The notes: a model not told the origin generated them from the letters alone. A stretch of DNA of 64,000 nucleotides from DATFFO01 sp963744905 (GCA_963744905.1 CAVUUV010000007.1:186001-250000); one strand, 5' to 3'; shown: positions 1 through 9,054, counted from the stretch's first letter. Translations and numbers: made by a program.

Positions 1-245
1 CCCTCGCCGAAACCGGTCTGCATGGCCGTGGCGGCCAGGAGCCCGGTGGCGACGAAGGTGATGAAGGGGATGGGAAGCTCGGCTCTGCCCCCGCCCTGGT
101 CGACCATTTTGCCCAGGAGAAGGCCCATCCCGGCCAGGAACAGCACCGGGTTGACGAAGGACGAGATGATCGTACCTCGCCAGGTGCGCTTGTAGCCGAT
201 CGCCTCCGCCTCCACCACCCGCATCTGCTTGACGAGAGTGTTCAT
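1..245 (-). CDS. ABC-2 type transporter permease, N-terminal part (runs off left edge)
   Basis: Only the first 81 residues are in the window; the frame runs off the left edge. They show a short cytosolic start (MNTLVKQMRVVEAEA), a basic patch (YKRTWRG), one hydrophobic helix at about residues 27-46 and the beginning of a second, as in the membrane subunits of DrrB/NodJ-type exporters. The ATG overlaps the TGA of the upstream ATPase by one base (TGATG), so the two are translationally coupled and very likely form one ABC exporter in the plasma membrane. The substrate cannot be deduced; drugs, lipids or polysaccharides are typical of the family. Confidence 0.8.
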   Translation of the reverse strand, partial: MNTLVKQMRVVEAEAIGYKRTWRGTIISSFVNPVLFLAGMGLLLGKMVDQGGGRAELPIPFITFVATGLLAATAMQTGFGE

Positions 246-1174
246 CAGTCCACCAGTCTCCGTCCGGTCAGGCGGAGGAACACGTCTTCCAGCGTGGAAC
301 GGCGGGTGAGCCGTTGCTCGTGAGGGATCTGGCGGCGGTTGATCTCGGCCACCAGGGCATCGGCGTCGTCGGTGTAGAGAAGAACCCGATCCGCCAGCAG
401 TTCGATGCTCTTGGCCAGGCCGTCCAGCCGGTCCAGGCTCGCGTTCTCGGTATCGGGAGCGAGGCGAAGCTCGACCACTTCCTTGGTGGTGAACCTCTCG
501 ATCAGGGACAGAGGGGACCCCTCCGCAGCGATCTTGCCCTGATCCATGACGACGAGGCGATCGCACAGTTGTTCGGCCTCGTCCATGTAGTGGGTGGTGA
601 TGATCAGCGTGGCGCCCTGCTGCTTGAGCCGGTAGAGGCGGTCCCACAGAACATGGCGGGCCTGGGGGTCGAGACCGGTGGTGGGCTCGTCGAGGATGAC
701 CAGGTCGGGCTCGTTGATGAGAGCCCGGGCGATGGTGAGCCGTCGCTTCATTCCCCCCGAGAGCGACTCGACCGTGCTGTCGCGCCGTTCCGCCAGTTGG
801 GCGAAGTCGAGCAGTTCATCGGTGCGGCGTCGGATCTCGTCCTTGGGGACGTCGTGGTAGCGGCCGTATATCCACAGGTTCTCGGCCACCGTGAGCTCCA
901 GGTCGAGGTTGTCTTCCTGAGGAACTACGCCCAGGTGACTGCGGATCCGGGCCCCCTGTGTCCGGGGATCGAGGCCGAAGACGGTCATCTCACCCTCGGT
1001 GATCGGGCTGACGGTGGCGATCATCTTCATGGTCGATGTCTTGCCGGCCCCGTTGGGGCCCAGGAACCCGAAGGCCTCACCCTGGCGGATCTCGAAGTCG
1101 ATGTGGTCGACGGCCACGGCATCGCCGAACTTCTTGACGAGACCGCGCGCTGCCACCAGTGGAGCTGACGTCAT
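245..1174 (-). CDS. ABC transporter ATP-binding protein, DrrA/NodI type
   Basis: ATPase subunit of an exporter (309 aa). Visible motifs in order: Walker A GPNGAGKTS near residue 40, Q-loop in VVPQEDN, signature LSGGMKRR, Walker B LVILDEPTTGLDP, and the switch histidine in TTHYMDEAEQ. The C-terminal extension of about 80 residues, ending in TLEDVFLRLTGR, is typical of the daunorubicin-resistance subfamily. I chose the ATG before TSAPLVAARGL; a start ten codons upstream is possible but adds residues unlike the family. The permease follows directly with a one-base overlap. It powers export across the plasma membrane; the cargo is not evident. Confidence 0.93.
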   Translation of the reverse strand: MTSAPLVAARGLVKKFGDAVAVDHIDFEIRQGEAFGFLGPNGAGKTSTMKMIATVSPITEGEMTVFGLDPRTQGARIRSHLGVVPQEDNLDLELTVAENLWIYGRYHDVPKDEIRRRTDELLDFAQLAERRDSTVESLSGGMKRRLTIARALINEPDLVILDEPTTGLDPQARHVLWDRLYRLKQQGATLIITTHYMDEAEQLCDRLVVMDQGKIAAEGSPLSLIERFTTKEVVELRLAPDTENASLDRLDGLAKSIELLADRVLLYTDDADALVAEINRRQIPHEQRLTRRSTLEDVFLRLTGRRLVD

Positions 1175-1226
1175 GTCGTCAAAGTTACAAGGCACCCGGG
1201 TCAAATTCGAAGTGAATTTGTCCGGT

Positions 1227-1679
1227 TCAGCCCTCCGCCTCCGGCTCCCACACCCGGCGGGTGAACTCGGGCCCGATCAGGGTCGCCCTGGTTGCGGCCA
1301 CGTCGACCAGGATCAGATCGGGATTGTCGGGAGAGCCCCAGAAGCTGGTCATGTCATAGGGAACCACGCGATTCCACAGGCGGGTGCGAGCATCGTCGTC
1401 GTCATGCACCTCGGCCACACCCCGGGCGAACAACTCTCCTGGCCCCGATCCGGTCGTTACCGGCCAGTGGAAGGCAACGTCGGGTTTGGCGAGGAGGTTG
1501 TGGTGCTTGCGGGTGTTGCGGCGGGTGGCGAACCAGATGTGACCCCTCTCGGCCAGACCCGGGGCGACGACTGCCACATGGGGGCGCCCGTCGGCTCCGA
1601 CCGTCGCCAGGTAGGTCACCCAGGAGATGGCCTCGGCGGCGTCGGCGACCTCCTCCCAGGAGAGAGGTATCCCACTCAC
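1227..1679 (-). CDS. Pyridoxamine 5'-phosphate oxidase-like flavin-binding split-barrel protein
   Basis: 150-aa protein of the FMN/F420-binding split-barrel superfamily. The pattern SWVTYLATVGADGRPHVAVV at about residues 15-34, then HIWFATRRNTRKHHNL and VAFHWPV, matches the first strands and cofactor-contacting loop of these small flavin oxidoreductases. The start is GTG at 1679, which overlaps the TGA of the nitroreductase gene (GTGA), so the two are co-translated. Split-barrel proteins in actinobacteria often use F420, but nothing here decides between FMN and F420, and the substrate is unknown. Confidence 0.8.
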   Translation of the reverse strand: MSGIPLSWEEVADAAEAISWVTYLATVGADGRPHVAVVAPGLAERGHIWFATRRNTRKHHNLLAKPDVAFHWPVTTGSGPGELFARGVAEVHDDDDARTRLWNRVVPYDMTSFWGSPDNPDLILVDVAATRATLIGPEFTRRVWEPEAEG

Positions 1680-2176
1680 CCGTACCGCTCGGTGTGCACC
1701 ACGGCCCCGAGGGCCTTGCGTCCGCCGATGCGTCGGGGCTCGGCATCTTCGCTCGGATAGCCCAGAGCCACGGCATAGCGAGTGCGCCGGTCCTCGGGCG
1801 CTCCGACGACCAGGCGGGCATCCTCCTCGCGATGGAGGGTGATCGGACACGACGCCACCCCGATCGCTTTGGCGGCGAGCATGATGTTCTGGGCGGCCCG
1901 GCCCATGTCGAACTCGTATCCTCCCGGTTCCTGCACGAGCACGATCGTGGCTGCCGACGCCCGGACCGGGTCGGTGTAGTCGCCACAGGCGGCCAGCTCC
2001 TCCTTGTGGCCGGGATCTGTCAGCACCACGAACGACCAGTCCTGGCGGTTCTTGGAGCTGCCGGTCCATCGGGCCGCCTGGAGAATCGCCTCGAGATCCG
2101 AGTCTTCGAGGGGTCGGGGCTGATAGGAGCGGATGGCCCGCAGGCCGAGGATGAATCGATATGTGTCTGAACTCAT
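1676..2176 (-). CDS. Nitroreductase family protein
   Basis: 166-aa flavin-dependent nitroreductase-like enzyme. The N-terminus has the family hallmark LRAIRSYQPRPL (residues 9-20), then ILQAARWTGSSKNRQDWSFVVL for the FMN site, AAQNIMLAAKAIGVAS for the dimer helix, and VALGYPSEDAEPRR near the end. At 166 aa it is at the short end of the family. ATG at 2176 precedes SSDTYRF; longer starts add a proline/arginine-rich run and are less likely. It is coupled to the split-barrel gene by a four-base overlap and is divergent from the secreted protease gene, with only about 80 bp between them. Probable NAD(P)H- or F420-dependent reductase of unknown substrate. Confidence 0.88.
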   Translation of the reverse strand: MSSDTYRFILGLRAIRSYQPRPLEDSDLEAILQAARWTGSSKNRQDWSFVVLTDPGHKEELAACGDYTDPVRASAATIVLVQEPGGYEFDMGRAAQNIMLAAKAIGVASCPITLHREEDARLVVGAPEDRRTRYAVALGYPSEDAEPRRIGGRKALGAVVHTERYG

Positions 2177-2256
2177 GTTCCCGAGTATGGCCTCTCGCCG
2201 GCGTCCCGTCAGGCTGGTAGATTTCCTCACCTTCGGGGCGAGTACGAGAGAGAGCC

Positions 2257-3942
2257 ATGCCACACCCGGTCGCAATCACCAAGGCAGCCCTCGCCGTGCT
2301 TCTGATGGTGCTGGTGGTCTCCCTGCCGCTGGGTGCGATGGCATCCGCCGACGTAGTGGATCTGGGCCGGGACGAGGTCATACCACCGGCCGGGTCCGTC
2401 ACCGGCCTGGCGCCCCAAGCGACGGATCCGCTGGGACTCGTCCCGGGTATCGACATCGTCCGTTTCCACAGCCTGGGCACGGACGTGATCGACGTGTGGA
2501 CCTGTGACATCTCCGCCGACGTCGACGACGTCGTGGCCCAGCTCGACACCGACGTGGCTCCCTACTTCGCCGCCCAGTCCCAGGGCCGTCTCCACATCGA
2601 CTTCGTGGCCCGTGGCTCCGCCCAGGGGGGCGAGCAGGGCTGCATGCAAACGGCGGCCGACGGCGCCAGCGATCACGCCAACGGGGTGCTGATCGCCGGT
2701 CCGTGGTCCGGTGGTCTGGGTGGGCCCGGACACGGACCCGCCACCAACTGGCCCTACAACGACCGCTGGGCCCTGGTCGGCTACGACCGGACCTTCTCGA
2801 TGGTCGCCGCTCACGAGCTGGGGCACACTCAGACCTGGCCCCATTCCTACACGGGCGTGAGCGGCAACGACTACGACAACGCCCTGGATCTCATGTCGGG
2901 CAATTACGGCCAGACCGGGGGTGGCTACGGGACCTTCGACCTCCCCTACGAGACGGCGGTCATCAATCGCTATGCGGCCGGATGGATCGACCCCGACCAG
3001 GTCGAGGTGATCGGGTCCGGGCCCACCACATTCACCCTGGAACCCTACGACGGGGAGGGCATCCAGATGGCGGTGATCCAGGCCGACTCGAGCTACTACA
3101 CCCTCGGCGCCCGCTCGCCGTCCACCTACGACCCGATCCCGGCCGTGTGGGCGGGGGTCGAGGTGTATGAGGTCATTCCGTGCCCGGAGGCCAACATCGT
3201 CGACTGCCTGAACGACCCGGATTACGACATGGGTTTTCGACGTCAGATACCGCTGGGTCAGGTTCCGTTCGATCCCGGTGACCTGGCCGCCTATTCCAGG
3301 CCGCTGACCCAGGTCATCCGTGAGGGGACCTCGAAGACGGTTCAGTGCCGGGAGGTGAGCGTGGCCGCGGCAGGCGACGGCACCTACCAGGTCTCGGTAT
3401 CAGGCTCGGGGTTGTGCGACCTCGAATCGTCAGTCTTCGCCGCCGACATCGAGTGGCTGGCAGGGGAAGGGATCACAAAGGGATGCAATCCGCCGGTGAA
3501 CGATCGGTTCTGTCCTGACGATCCGGTGACGCGGGGTCAGATGGCGGCGTTCTTGCATAGGGCTTTGCCGGATTTGCCGCTGGGTTCTCCGTTGGTGTTC
3601 ACCGATGAGGGGCCGACGTTCGCCGCCGACATCGAGTGGCTGGCGTCGGCAGGGGTCACAAAGGGATGCAATCCGCCGGTGAACGATCGGTTCTGTCCTG
3701 ACGATGCGGTGACGCGGGGTCAGATGGCGGCGTTCTTGCATAGGGCTTTGCCGGATTTGCCGCTGGGTTCTCCGTTGGGGTTCACCGATGAGGGGCCGAC
3801 GTTCGCCGCCGACATCGAGTGGTTGGCGTCGGCAGGGGTCACAAAGGGATGCAATCCGCCGGTGAACGATCGGTTCTGTCCTGACGATGCGGTGACGCGG
3901 GGTCAGATGGCGGCGTTCCTACACAGGGCACTGGGTGGCTGA
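2257..3942 (+). CDS. Secreted zinc metalloprotease-like protein with three C-terminal SLH-like repeats
   Basis: 561 aa. A signal peptide (about residues 1-31, hydrophobic VLLMVLVVSLPLGAMASA) sends it outside the cell. The middle holds AAHELGHTQTW near residue 187, a HExxH-type zinc site, followed by DLMSGN, which fits a met-turn. This resembles M6/immune-inhibitor-A-like or reprolysin-like peptidases, but the exact family is uncertain. From about residue 393 there are three 61-aa repeats, each with FAADIEWL, a GC...FCPDD pair of cysteines and VTRGQMAAFLHRAL. They resemble S-layer homology domains and probably attach the enzyme to the cell surface. An AGAGAGAGCC purine run precedes the ATG. 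Confidence 0.82.
   Translation: MPHPVAITKAALAVLLMVLVVSLPLGAMASADVVDLGRDEVIPPAGSVTGLAPQATDPLGLVPGIDIVRFHSLGTDVIDVWTCDISADVDDVVAQLDTDVAPYFAAQSQGRLHIDFVARGSAQGGEQGCMQTAADGASDHANGVLIAGPWSGGLGGPGHGPATNWPYNDRWALVGYDRTFSMVAAHELGHTQTWPHSYTGVSGNDYDNALDLMSGNYGQTGGGYGTFDLPYETAVINRYAAGWIDPDQVEVIGSGPTTFTLEPYDGEGIQMAVIQADSSYYTLGARSPSTYDPIPAVWAGVEVYEVIPCPEANIVDCLNDPDYDMGFRRQIPLGQVPFDPGDLAAYSRPLTQVIREGTSKTVQCREVSVAAAGDGTYQVSVSGSGLCDLESSVFAADIEWLAGEGITKGCNPPVNDRFCPDDPVTRGQMAAFLHRALPDLPLGSPLVFTDEGPTFAADIEWLASAGVTKGCNPPVNDRFCPDDAVTRGQMAAFLHRALPDLPLGSPLGFTDEGPTFAADIEWLASAGVTKGCNPPVNDRFCPDDAVTRGQMAAFLHRALGG
3436..3942 (+). repeat. Three tandem 183-bp repeats coding for SLH-like domains
   Basis: Units begin at 3436, 3619 and 3802 (TTCGCCGCCGACATCGAGTGG); the third ends at the stop codon after 141 bp. 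The copies are nearly identical even at silent positions, while comparable repeats in the gene at 13607 have diverged. This points to recent duplication or gene conversion inside this gene. Confidence 0.92.
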
Positions 3943-3981
3943 CGGCTCCGTGCTCAAGCAGCTGTCGGAGGCTTCAACCGG

Positions 3982-5511
3982 ATGAGTGGCCTGGCCGAGC
4001 TGGTCTCGGTTTCGAATCGGGTAGCCGGCACTTCCTCCCGAACCTCCAAGATCCACCTGCTGGCCGACTATCTGGAGCGCCTCGACCTGCCGTCGGTGCC
4101 CACGGCAGTCGCCTTCCTGTCCGGGGTGATCCCCCAGGGTGCGCTCGGTGTTGGCTGGGCCACGATCAGTGATCTGCCCCGGGCATCAACCCGGCCCGGC
4201 CTCGAGTTGGCCGACGTAATGGACGTCTTCGATCGGCTGGGCGCCACCAGCGGCCCGGGCTCGACCGCCCGGTCACGGGAACTGGTGACCGAGCTCATGG
4301 CCGCCGCCACCGACGCCGAGCAGTCCTTTCTGGTGGGGTTGATGACCGGCGAGATACGCCAGGGCGCCTTGGAGGGCGTGATGGTGGAGGCCGTGGCGAG
4401 GGCGGCGGACGCCCCGGCGGAGGAGGTACGCCGGGCATTGATGCTCAACGGCCGGGTTTGGGAGGTGGCCGAGATGGCCCTGGATCCCGACGGTGATCCA
4501 CTCAGCCGGGTGGGCTTGAGGCTGTTCCGGCCCCTCAAGCCGATGCTGGCCCAGAGCGCCGAAGACGTTGGGGTGGCCATGGCCAGGACCGGACCTGCGT
4601 TGGTTGACTGGAAGCTGGACGGGGTCCGCGTCCAGGCGCATCGCCAGGACGAAGTGGTCGAGGTCTACACCCGCAACCTGAACCGGGTCACCGAGCGACT
4701 GGATGAGGTGGTGAGCACCGTTCGGGGCCTCGACTGCGACTCCGTCGTGCTCGACGGCGAGGTCCTCTTCGTCGATTCACGGGGGCGGCCGGCCCGGTTC
4801 CAGGAGACTGCGGGGCGGTTCGGCACCGACGAGATGCCCGACAAGGGGCTCACGGTCTACTTCTTCGACCTGCTTCACCTGGACGGCGCGGATCTGCTGG
4901 ATCGGCCGCTCGAAGAGCGTCGCCGTCATCTCCAGCGACTGGCCGGTGAACAGGTGGTGCCGGGCCGGGTGGTGGAAGAGGCGGACGAGGCGGGCCGGGC
5001 GCTGGAAGAGGCCCTGGCCGCCGGACACGAAGGCGTGGTTGTGAAGGCGATCGACTCCACCTACCAGGCCGGTCGCAGGGGAGCGGCCTGGGTGAAGGTG
5101 AAGCCGGTGCACACTCTGGATCTGGTGGTGCTGGGGGCCGAATGGGGTCACGGGCGGCGTTCTGGCTGGTTATCGAATCTGCATCTGGGGGCCAGGCACC
5201 GTGGTGAGTTCGTGATGCTGGGCAAGACATTCAAGGGCATGACCGACCAGATCCTCGAGTGGCAGACCCGTCGCCTACAAGAGATAGAGGTCCGCCGCAC
5301 CAGGGGAACCGTGTTCGTCCGCCCCGAGCTGGTGGTGGAGGTGGCCCTGGACGGCGTCCAGGTGTCGACCCGCTACCCGGGCGGAGTGGCCTTGCGGTTC
5401 GCCCGCCTGCGCGGCTACCGCCCCGACAAGGACCCCGCCGAAGCAGACACCCTCGACACAGTGCGGGGAATGGCGGGATTGGATCCCCTGCCTTCTTCCC
5501 CCTCGGCCTGA
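3982..5511 (+). CDS. ligB: ATP-dependent DNA ligase, LigB type
   Basis: 509-aa ATP-dependent DNA ligase. The N-terminal DNA-binding domain (about 1-190) carries KIHLLADYLERL. The nucleotidyltransferase core starts with motif I DWKLDGVRVQAH, where Lys211 should take the AMP. Later motifs are TVYFFDLLHLDG (III), EGVVVKAID (IV) and WVKVKPVHTLD (V). The OB-fold domain ends in a RYPGGVALRFARLRGYRPDK pattern. Length and order match the mycobacterial LigB/archaeal-like ligases, which act in repair beside the NAD-dependent LigA. The ATG at 3982 lies 40 bp after the protease gene and has no clear Shine-Dalgarno sequence. No Ku or LigD partner is nearby. Confidence 0.93.
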   Translation: MSGLAELVSVSNRVAGTSSRTSKIHLLADYLERLDLPSVPTAVAFLSGVIPQGALGVGWATISDLPRASTRPGLELADVMDVFDRLGATSGPGSTARSRELVTELMAAATDAEQSFLVGLMTGEIRQGALEGVMVEAVARAADAPAEEVRRALMLNGRVWEVAEMALDPDGDPLSRVGLRLFRPLKPMLAQSAEDVGVAMARTGPALVDWKLDGVRVQAHRQDEVVEVYTRNLNRVTERLDEVVSTVRGLDCDSVVLDGEVLFVDSRGRPARFQETAGRFGTDEMPDKGLTVYFFDLLHLDGADLLDRPLEERRRHLQRLAGEQVVPGRVVEEADEAGRALEEALAAGHEGVVVKAIDSTYQAGRRGAAWVKVKPVHTLDLVVLGAEWGHGRRSGWLSNLHLGARHRGEFVMLGKTFKGMTDQILEWQTRRLQEIEVRRTRGTVFVRPELVVEVALDGVQVSTRYPGGVALRFARLRGYRPDKDPAEADTLDTVRGMAGLDPLPSSPSA

Positions 5512-5619
5512 CCTAGGAGAAAGCCGCTCGACCCGCCCCCGGGCAGTCGTCTCCCTTCGACCCCGGCCCACTCGACAACCGTCAGGAACTCGAAGCGGTG
5601 GAAAGGCACCCGCCTCCAC

Positions 5620-6645
5620 TCAGTCGCCGAAGCGAGCACGCAGGACCTTGCAGGCGCGCAACGTCACCCACTTCGACAGATCACCTTGCTTGTCGATCTG
5701 GACCGTGGTCTTGGCGGTGTAGGCGTTACGGTTCTTCCACCGACCGTGGTCGTCGGCCAGACCGAGCAGCCACTCATAGGCGGCGTCGAGCCTCGGATCG
5801 GCCGCCATTCCCAGCTCTCCGAGCGCCTCCATGTTCTGGAGCACATCGGTCACGTAGGCCGACGGGAAACCGGGCTTGAACCACGAACCATTGGGCTTGG
5901 TGTTGCCGTACCCCATGGGATAGTCGGCGACGGCGGGGTCCCGTGACAGGAGGAAGGTTACGCCTGCGTCTGCCGCCCGCTGCTCCCGATCGGTGCGCCG
6001 GTCGATGGGGATGGCGGACAGCGCAAGCATCTCTTTGACTGCGCCCCATGCGCACGGGAGTCCCTCATTGGCGCCGCAGGCGAAGCCGGAGCCCGAGGTC
6101 CCCGACGCATACCATCGCTCTACACCCTCTCCGAGGATGGTCCTCGCCGCCCAGTCCGTCGCGGCGCGAACTGTCGGGTGATCGAGATGACCGAAGTGAA
6201 TCAGCGCCCTGCCCAGGTTGCCATTGAGGCAGTGAATGGCCGACGAGGGCGGCGGATTCCGTTCCAGGTGGGATCCCGAGGCCCCGAATCCGCCCAACGC
6301 CGTCGGGCTCCAGGCGAGCACGTACTCGCATGCGAGCTGGATCCGATCGTCGTCAGCGTCGGCACCGAGCTGATCGAGGAACATCAGGTTCCAGACGGTG
6401 CCACTGTATTTCGGCGCATACCCCGGTCCGGGCTTGACCCACCAGCCTGCTTCGTCCTGGGCGGCCATGATCCCGGCGATCGGATTCACTTCCATGGCGT
6501 GTGTACGGGCTCGGCGAACCTCAGGGTCATCGGCGCGGCGACCGAGAAGATGCTGTACCGTCAACGCCCGCACCGCAGGCTCAGTGGACTCGAGGAGCCA
6601 TGGCAGCGGACTCTCGGCAAGAACGGCCGCCCAGGTTGGTGGCAT
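5620..6645 (-). CDS. Terpenoid-cyclase/prenyltransferase-fold protein of unknown function
   Basis: 341 aa. The sequence is a chain of helical pairs with repeats such as SGTVWNLMFLDQLG, PCAWGAVKEMLAL and WVTLRACKVLRA, typical of the alpha/alpha toroid fold shared by squalene-hopene cyclases and prenyltransferase beta subunits. The DxDD motif of class II cyclases is absent, so cyclase activity is not supported. Related actinobacterial proteins are often misannotated. It stands alone, convergent with ligB. A second protein of the same fold lies at 47584-48531. Confidence 0.72.
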   Translation of the reverse strand: MPPTWAAVLAESPLPWLLESTEPAVRALTVQHLLGRRADDPEVRRARTHAMEVNPIAGIMAAQDEAGWWVKPGPGYAPKYSGTVWNLMFLDQLGADADDDRIQLACEYVLAWSPTALGGFGASGSHLERNPPPSSAIHCLNGNLGRALIHFGHLDHPTVRAATDWAARTILGEGVERWYASGTSGSGFACGANEGLPCAWGAVKEMLALSAIPIDRRTDREQRAADAGVTFLLSRDPAVADYPMGYGNTKPNGSWFKPGFPSAYVTDVLQNMEALGELGMAADPRLDAAYEWLLGLADDHGRWKNRNAYTAKTTVQIDKQGDLSKWVTLRACKVLRARFGD

Positions 6646-6737
6646 GGTGGTGAACCTACGAGATGTGGCATCGCCACCCCAGGGTCCTATGTCACATGAT
6701 CATGTCCCGGACCATCTCTTCGTCCCATAATCACATT

Positions 6738-7382
6738 ATGGAACTCCTGGACGTCGCCGGCCGCCGACTCTTGTTCGTCATGGCCACCGATCACGAGTAT
6801 GGAGAGGAGTTGCAGCGTCGTTTCCGGCCTCTGATCACCGGGGTGGGACCGGTGGAGTCGGCCGCGGTCCTGGCCGGAGCGCTGGCCCGGCTCGAGGTCG
6901 ACGGGCGCCTGCCGGACCTGGTGGTCTCGGCGGGCTCGGCGGGCAGCGCAACCCTTGCGCGGGGTGGAGTCTTCTGTGTCTCGCAGGTGTCGTGGCGCGA
7001 CGTCGACGCCTCGGCCCTGGGGATTCCGGCCGGTGTCACCCCGTTCCTGGGCATCGATCCGGTTCAGATCCTGCCCTGGCAGGTACCCGGCCTGGCTTCC
7101 GCCTCCCTGTCGACCGGGTCCGACATCGTCACCGGTTCCCGATACGACCAGATCGAGGCCGACATGGTGGATATGGAGACCTGGGCGGTGCTGAGGGTAT
7201 GTCAGCGGGCTGGAGTAGCCCTGGTCGGACTGAGAGGGATCTCCGATGGCCGTGACGACCTGGAGGAGATGAGCGACTGGACCGACATGCTCACCGTGAT
7301 AGACCGGGAGCTGGCCACAGCCGTCGACCGGCTGACCGGGGCGGTGGGGGACGGGCTGGTGGAAGCGCACCGGTGGAAATAG
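6738..7382 (+). CDS. Nucleoside phosphorylase-family protein, MTA/SAH nucleosidase-like
   Basis: 214 aa. The fold signature of the PNP/MTAN superfamily is visible: LLFVMATDHEYGEEL at the start, a GVGPVESAAVLAGAL base-binding segment, VVSAGSAGSATL, VDMETWAVLRVC with the conserved Glu, and LRGISDGRDD with the catalytic-type Asp. This fits 5'-methylthioadenosine/S-adenosylhomocysteine nucleosidase or a close relative in purine salvage. ATG 6738 gives the normal family N-terminus; earlier in-frame codons lie in AT-rich promoter-like sequence. deoD follows after 67 bp on the same strand, so the two probably form a purine-salvage unit. Confidence 0.8.
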   Translation: MELLDVAGRRLLFVMATDHEYGEELQRRFRPLITGVGPVESAAVLAGALARLEVDGRLPDLVVSAGSAGSATLARGGVFCVSQVSWRDVDASALGIPAGVTPFLGIDPVQILPWQVPGLASASLSTGSDIVTGSRYDQIEADMVDMETWAVLRVCQRAGVALVGLRGISDGRDDLEEMSDWTDMLTVIDRELATAVDRLTGAVGDGLVEAHRWK

Positions 7383-7449
7383 GCGCATCTGACGGTCGAG
7401 AGGAGGGGTGCGATACTTGGCGGTCGTTCAACCGACCGGAGAATCATCC

Positions 7450-8166
7450 ATGGCCACCCCCCACATATCTGCCGACCCGGGCGAGTTCGCTCCGTCCGTC
7501 CTCCTCCCCGGTGATCCACTGCGAGCCAAGCACATCGCCGAGACCTTCTTCGACGATGTCCGTGAGGTCACCGCCGTACGGAACATGCTGGGCTTCACCG
7601 GCACCTACGAAGGCGTGCCGGTGTCGGCCATGGGGACGGGGATGGGGATTCCCTCGGCCTCGATCTACGCCACAGAACTGATCACCGAATTCGGCGTTGA
7701 GCGTTTGATACGAGTGGGATCATGCGGCGCCCTCCAGCCCGGCCTGGCCATACGCGACGTAATCCTGGCCATCGGGGCATGTACGGATTCGGGGGTGAAC
7801 CGGGTTCGTTACGGAGGCCATGACTTCGCTGCCACCGCCGACTTCGCCTTGCTGCGCGCCGCGGCTCAGGCTGCGGAGGCCGCCGGAATCGACGTTCGAG
7901 TCGGCAACGTCCACTCCGCCGATCTGTTTTACACCCCCGACGACACCGCCTTCGAGCGGATGCAGTCGATGGGGGTATTGGCGGTGGAGATGGAGGCGGC
8001 CGGCCTCTACGGGGTGGCAGCCGAGAAGGGGGCACGGGCCCTGACCATCCTGACGGTTTCCGATCACGTGCTCGAGGGCACCTGGGTCAGTTCGGACGAG
8101 CGGGAAACCACGTTCGACGACATGGTGAAGGTGGCGCTGGAGGCGGTGGTCGTCGACGCCGGGTGA
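7450..8166 (+). CDS. deoD: Purine-nucleoside phosphorylase DeoD
   Basis: 238 aa, the usual length of hexameric bacterial PNP. The start MATPHISADPGEFAPSVLLP is almost the textbook DeoD N-terminus, followed by GDPLRAKHIAETF (phosphate site), AMGTGMGIPSASIYATEL, RVGSCGAL, the nucleoside-binding VEMEAAGLYGVA and the catalytic Asp in VSDH. It splits purine (deoxy)ribonucleosides with phosphate in the cytosol. The start is set by this homology: ATG 7450, not the upstream in-frame codon at 7408. It follows the nucleosidase-like gene and is convergent with a small membrane-protein gene, with one base between the stop codons. Confidence 0.96.
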   Translation: MATPHISADPGEFAPSVLLPGDPLRAKHIAETFFDDVREVTAVRNMLGFTGTYEGVPVSAMGTGMGIPSASIYATELITEFGVERLIRVGSCGALQPGLAIRDVILAIGACTDSGVNRVRYGGHDFAATADFALLRAAAQAAEAAGIDVRVGNVHSADLFYTPDDTAFERMQSMGVLAVEMEAAGLYGVAAEKGARALTILTVSDHVLEGTWVSSDERETTFDDMVKVALEAVVVDAG

Positions 8167-8167
8167 A

Positions 8168-8551
8168 TCAGGCGGGCACGCCTTGCCAGGGGATGGCCGC
8201 CAGGACGACCACCAGGGAGACGAGGGTCATGACTGCGATGGTGCGCCACCCCGATCCTCCGGCCGTCTTCCGACCCCGGGCCAGTCCGGCGTGGAAGACG
8301 CCCACCGCGGCCAGCATCGCCAGAGGGTGGTAGATGGCGATGAACCCGCCCTTGCTCCAGCCCTGATCGCCCAGGTAGAGGATGATGCCCAGCGCGACCT
8401 GGATATCGAAGATGATGGCCACCCACGACAGCCAGGGCTGTTCGGGGTCGGTGTCGGTCCGGGCCCGCATGAACGAAACGATGAGAGTGGCGAGCAATCC
8501 CACCATCACCAGCCAGCGAATTCCGGAGTGCGCTTCGACGAGAATGTCCAT
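8168..8551 (-). CDS. Small four-helix membrane protein
   Basis: 127 aa with four predicted membrane helices: roughly residues 12-28 (WLVMVGLLATLIVSF), 42-60 (SWVAIIFDIQVALGIILYL), 72-90 (IYHPLAMLAAVGVFHAGL) and 103-121 (RTIAVMTLVSLVVVLAAI). Conserved-looking histidines lie at AHSGIRW and YHPLAML. The arrangement resembles small haem- or quinone-associated membrane proteins, but I do not recognise the family with certainty. ATG 8551 gives the compact protein; the longer frame upstream is the remnant of an IS30 transposase read in another frame. Confidence 0.68.
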   Translation of the reverse strand: MDILVEAHSGIRWLVMVGLLATLIVSFMRARTDTDPEQPWLSWVAIIFDIQVALGIILYLGDQGWSKGGFIAIYHPLAMLAAVGVFHAGLARGRKTAGGSGWRTIAVMTLVSLVVVLAAIPWQGVPA

Positions 8552-8571
8552 GCGGTGAGGGTAGGACAGGC

Positions 8572-9054
8572 TCCCAGGATCAGGTCTCCTTCCCAGTGGC
8601 CGGGCACCGCCCGGTCGTCGGCTTCGGGAGGCCTCTGGCTGATGTTGACCATGTCGACTATCCGGCTGCCTCCCGAGTCTGGGCTGTGGGAACGTCCCTT
8701 GCGGTATCGCCGCTGGGTCCGCAGCCCCGCCACCAGCTGCTTTTTCAGCTCTCCTTTGGGCTGGAGGTAGACCGCCTGATAGATCGACTCGTGCGACACC
8801 CACCAGTGTGGATCATCAGGATGGTCGCGTCGCAACCGGTTCGATATCTGCTGAGGGGACCACTTGTTGTCCGCCAACAGATGAGCCACCTCCTTCCACA
8901 GGACAGGCCGTGTTTCCCACCAGGGTCGCCTGGGGCGGCGAGCCAGACGATCGGCCCGGTCCTGAGCCCGATACGGCCGATAAGCCCCCCGGCCGCCGTT
9001 GGCTGCGATCTCACGACCGATCGTGCCCCGATGCCGACCCAGCTGCCTGCCCAT
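8572..9054 (-). pseudogene. IS30-family transposase remnant, both ends missing
   Basis: The minus strand encodes a fragment with the helix-turn-helix end (LGRHRGTIGREIAANGG), the RADRLARRPRRP linker, WSPQQISNRLRRD, HESIYQAVY and PGHWEGDLILG, whose Asp is the first residue of the IS30 DDE triad. The catalytic domain stops right after that motif and runs into unrelated sequence before the membrane-protein start. The first part of the DNA-binding domain is also lost, with an in-frame TGA just upstream. About one third of the gene remains, and no terminal repeats are visible. An old, immobile scar. Confidence 0.88.

Noticed and set aside
314..1168. Long plus-strand open frame opposite the ABC ATPase, and the many similar frames opposite other genes
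   Set aside because: They mirror strongly supported genes on the other strand and have no motifs; they result from the codon bias of GC-rich DNA.
3436..3942. CRISPR array or satellite-like repeat
   Set aside because: The 183-bp units are in frame, inside one gene and encode SLH-like domains; there are no short repeats with unique spacers. No CRISPR array was seen anywhere in the window.
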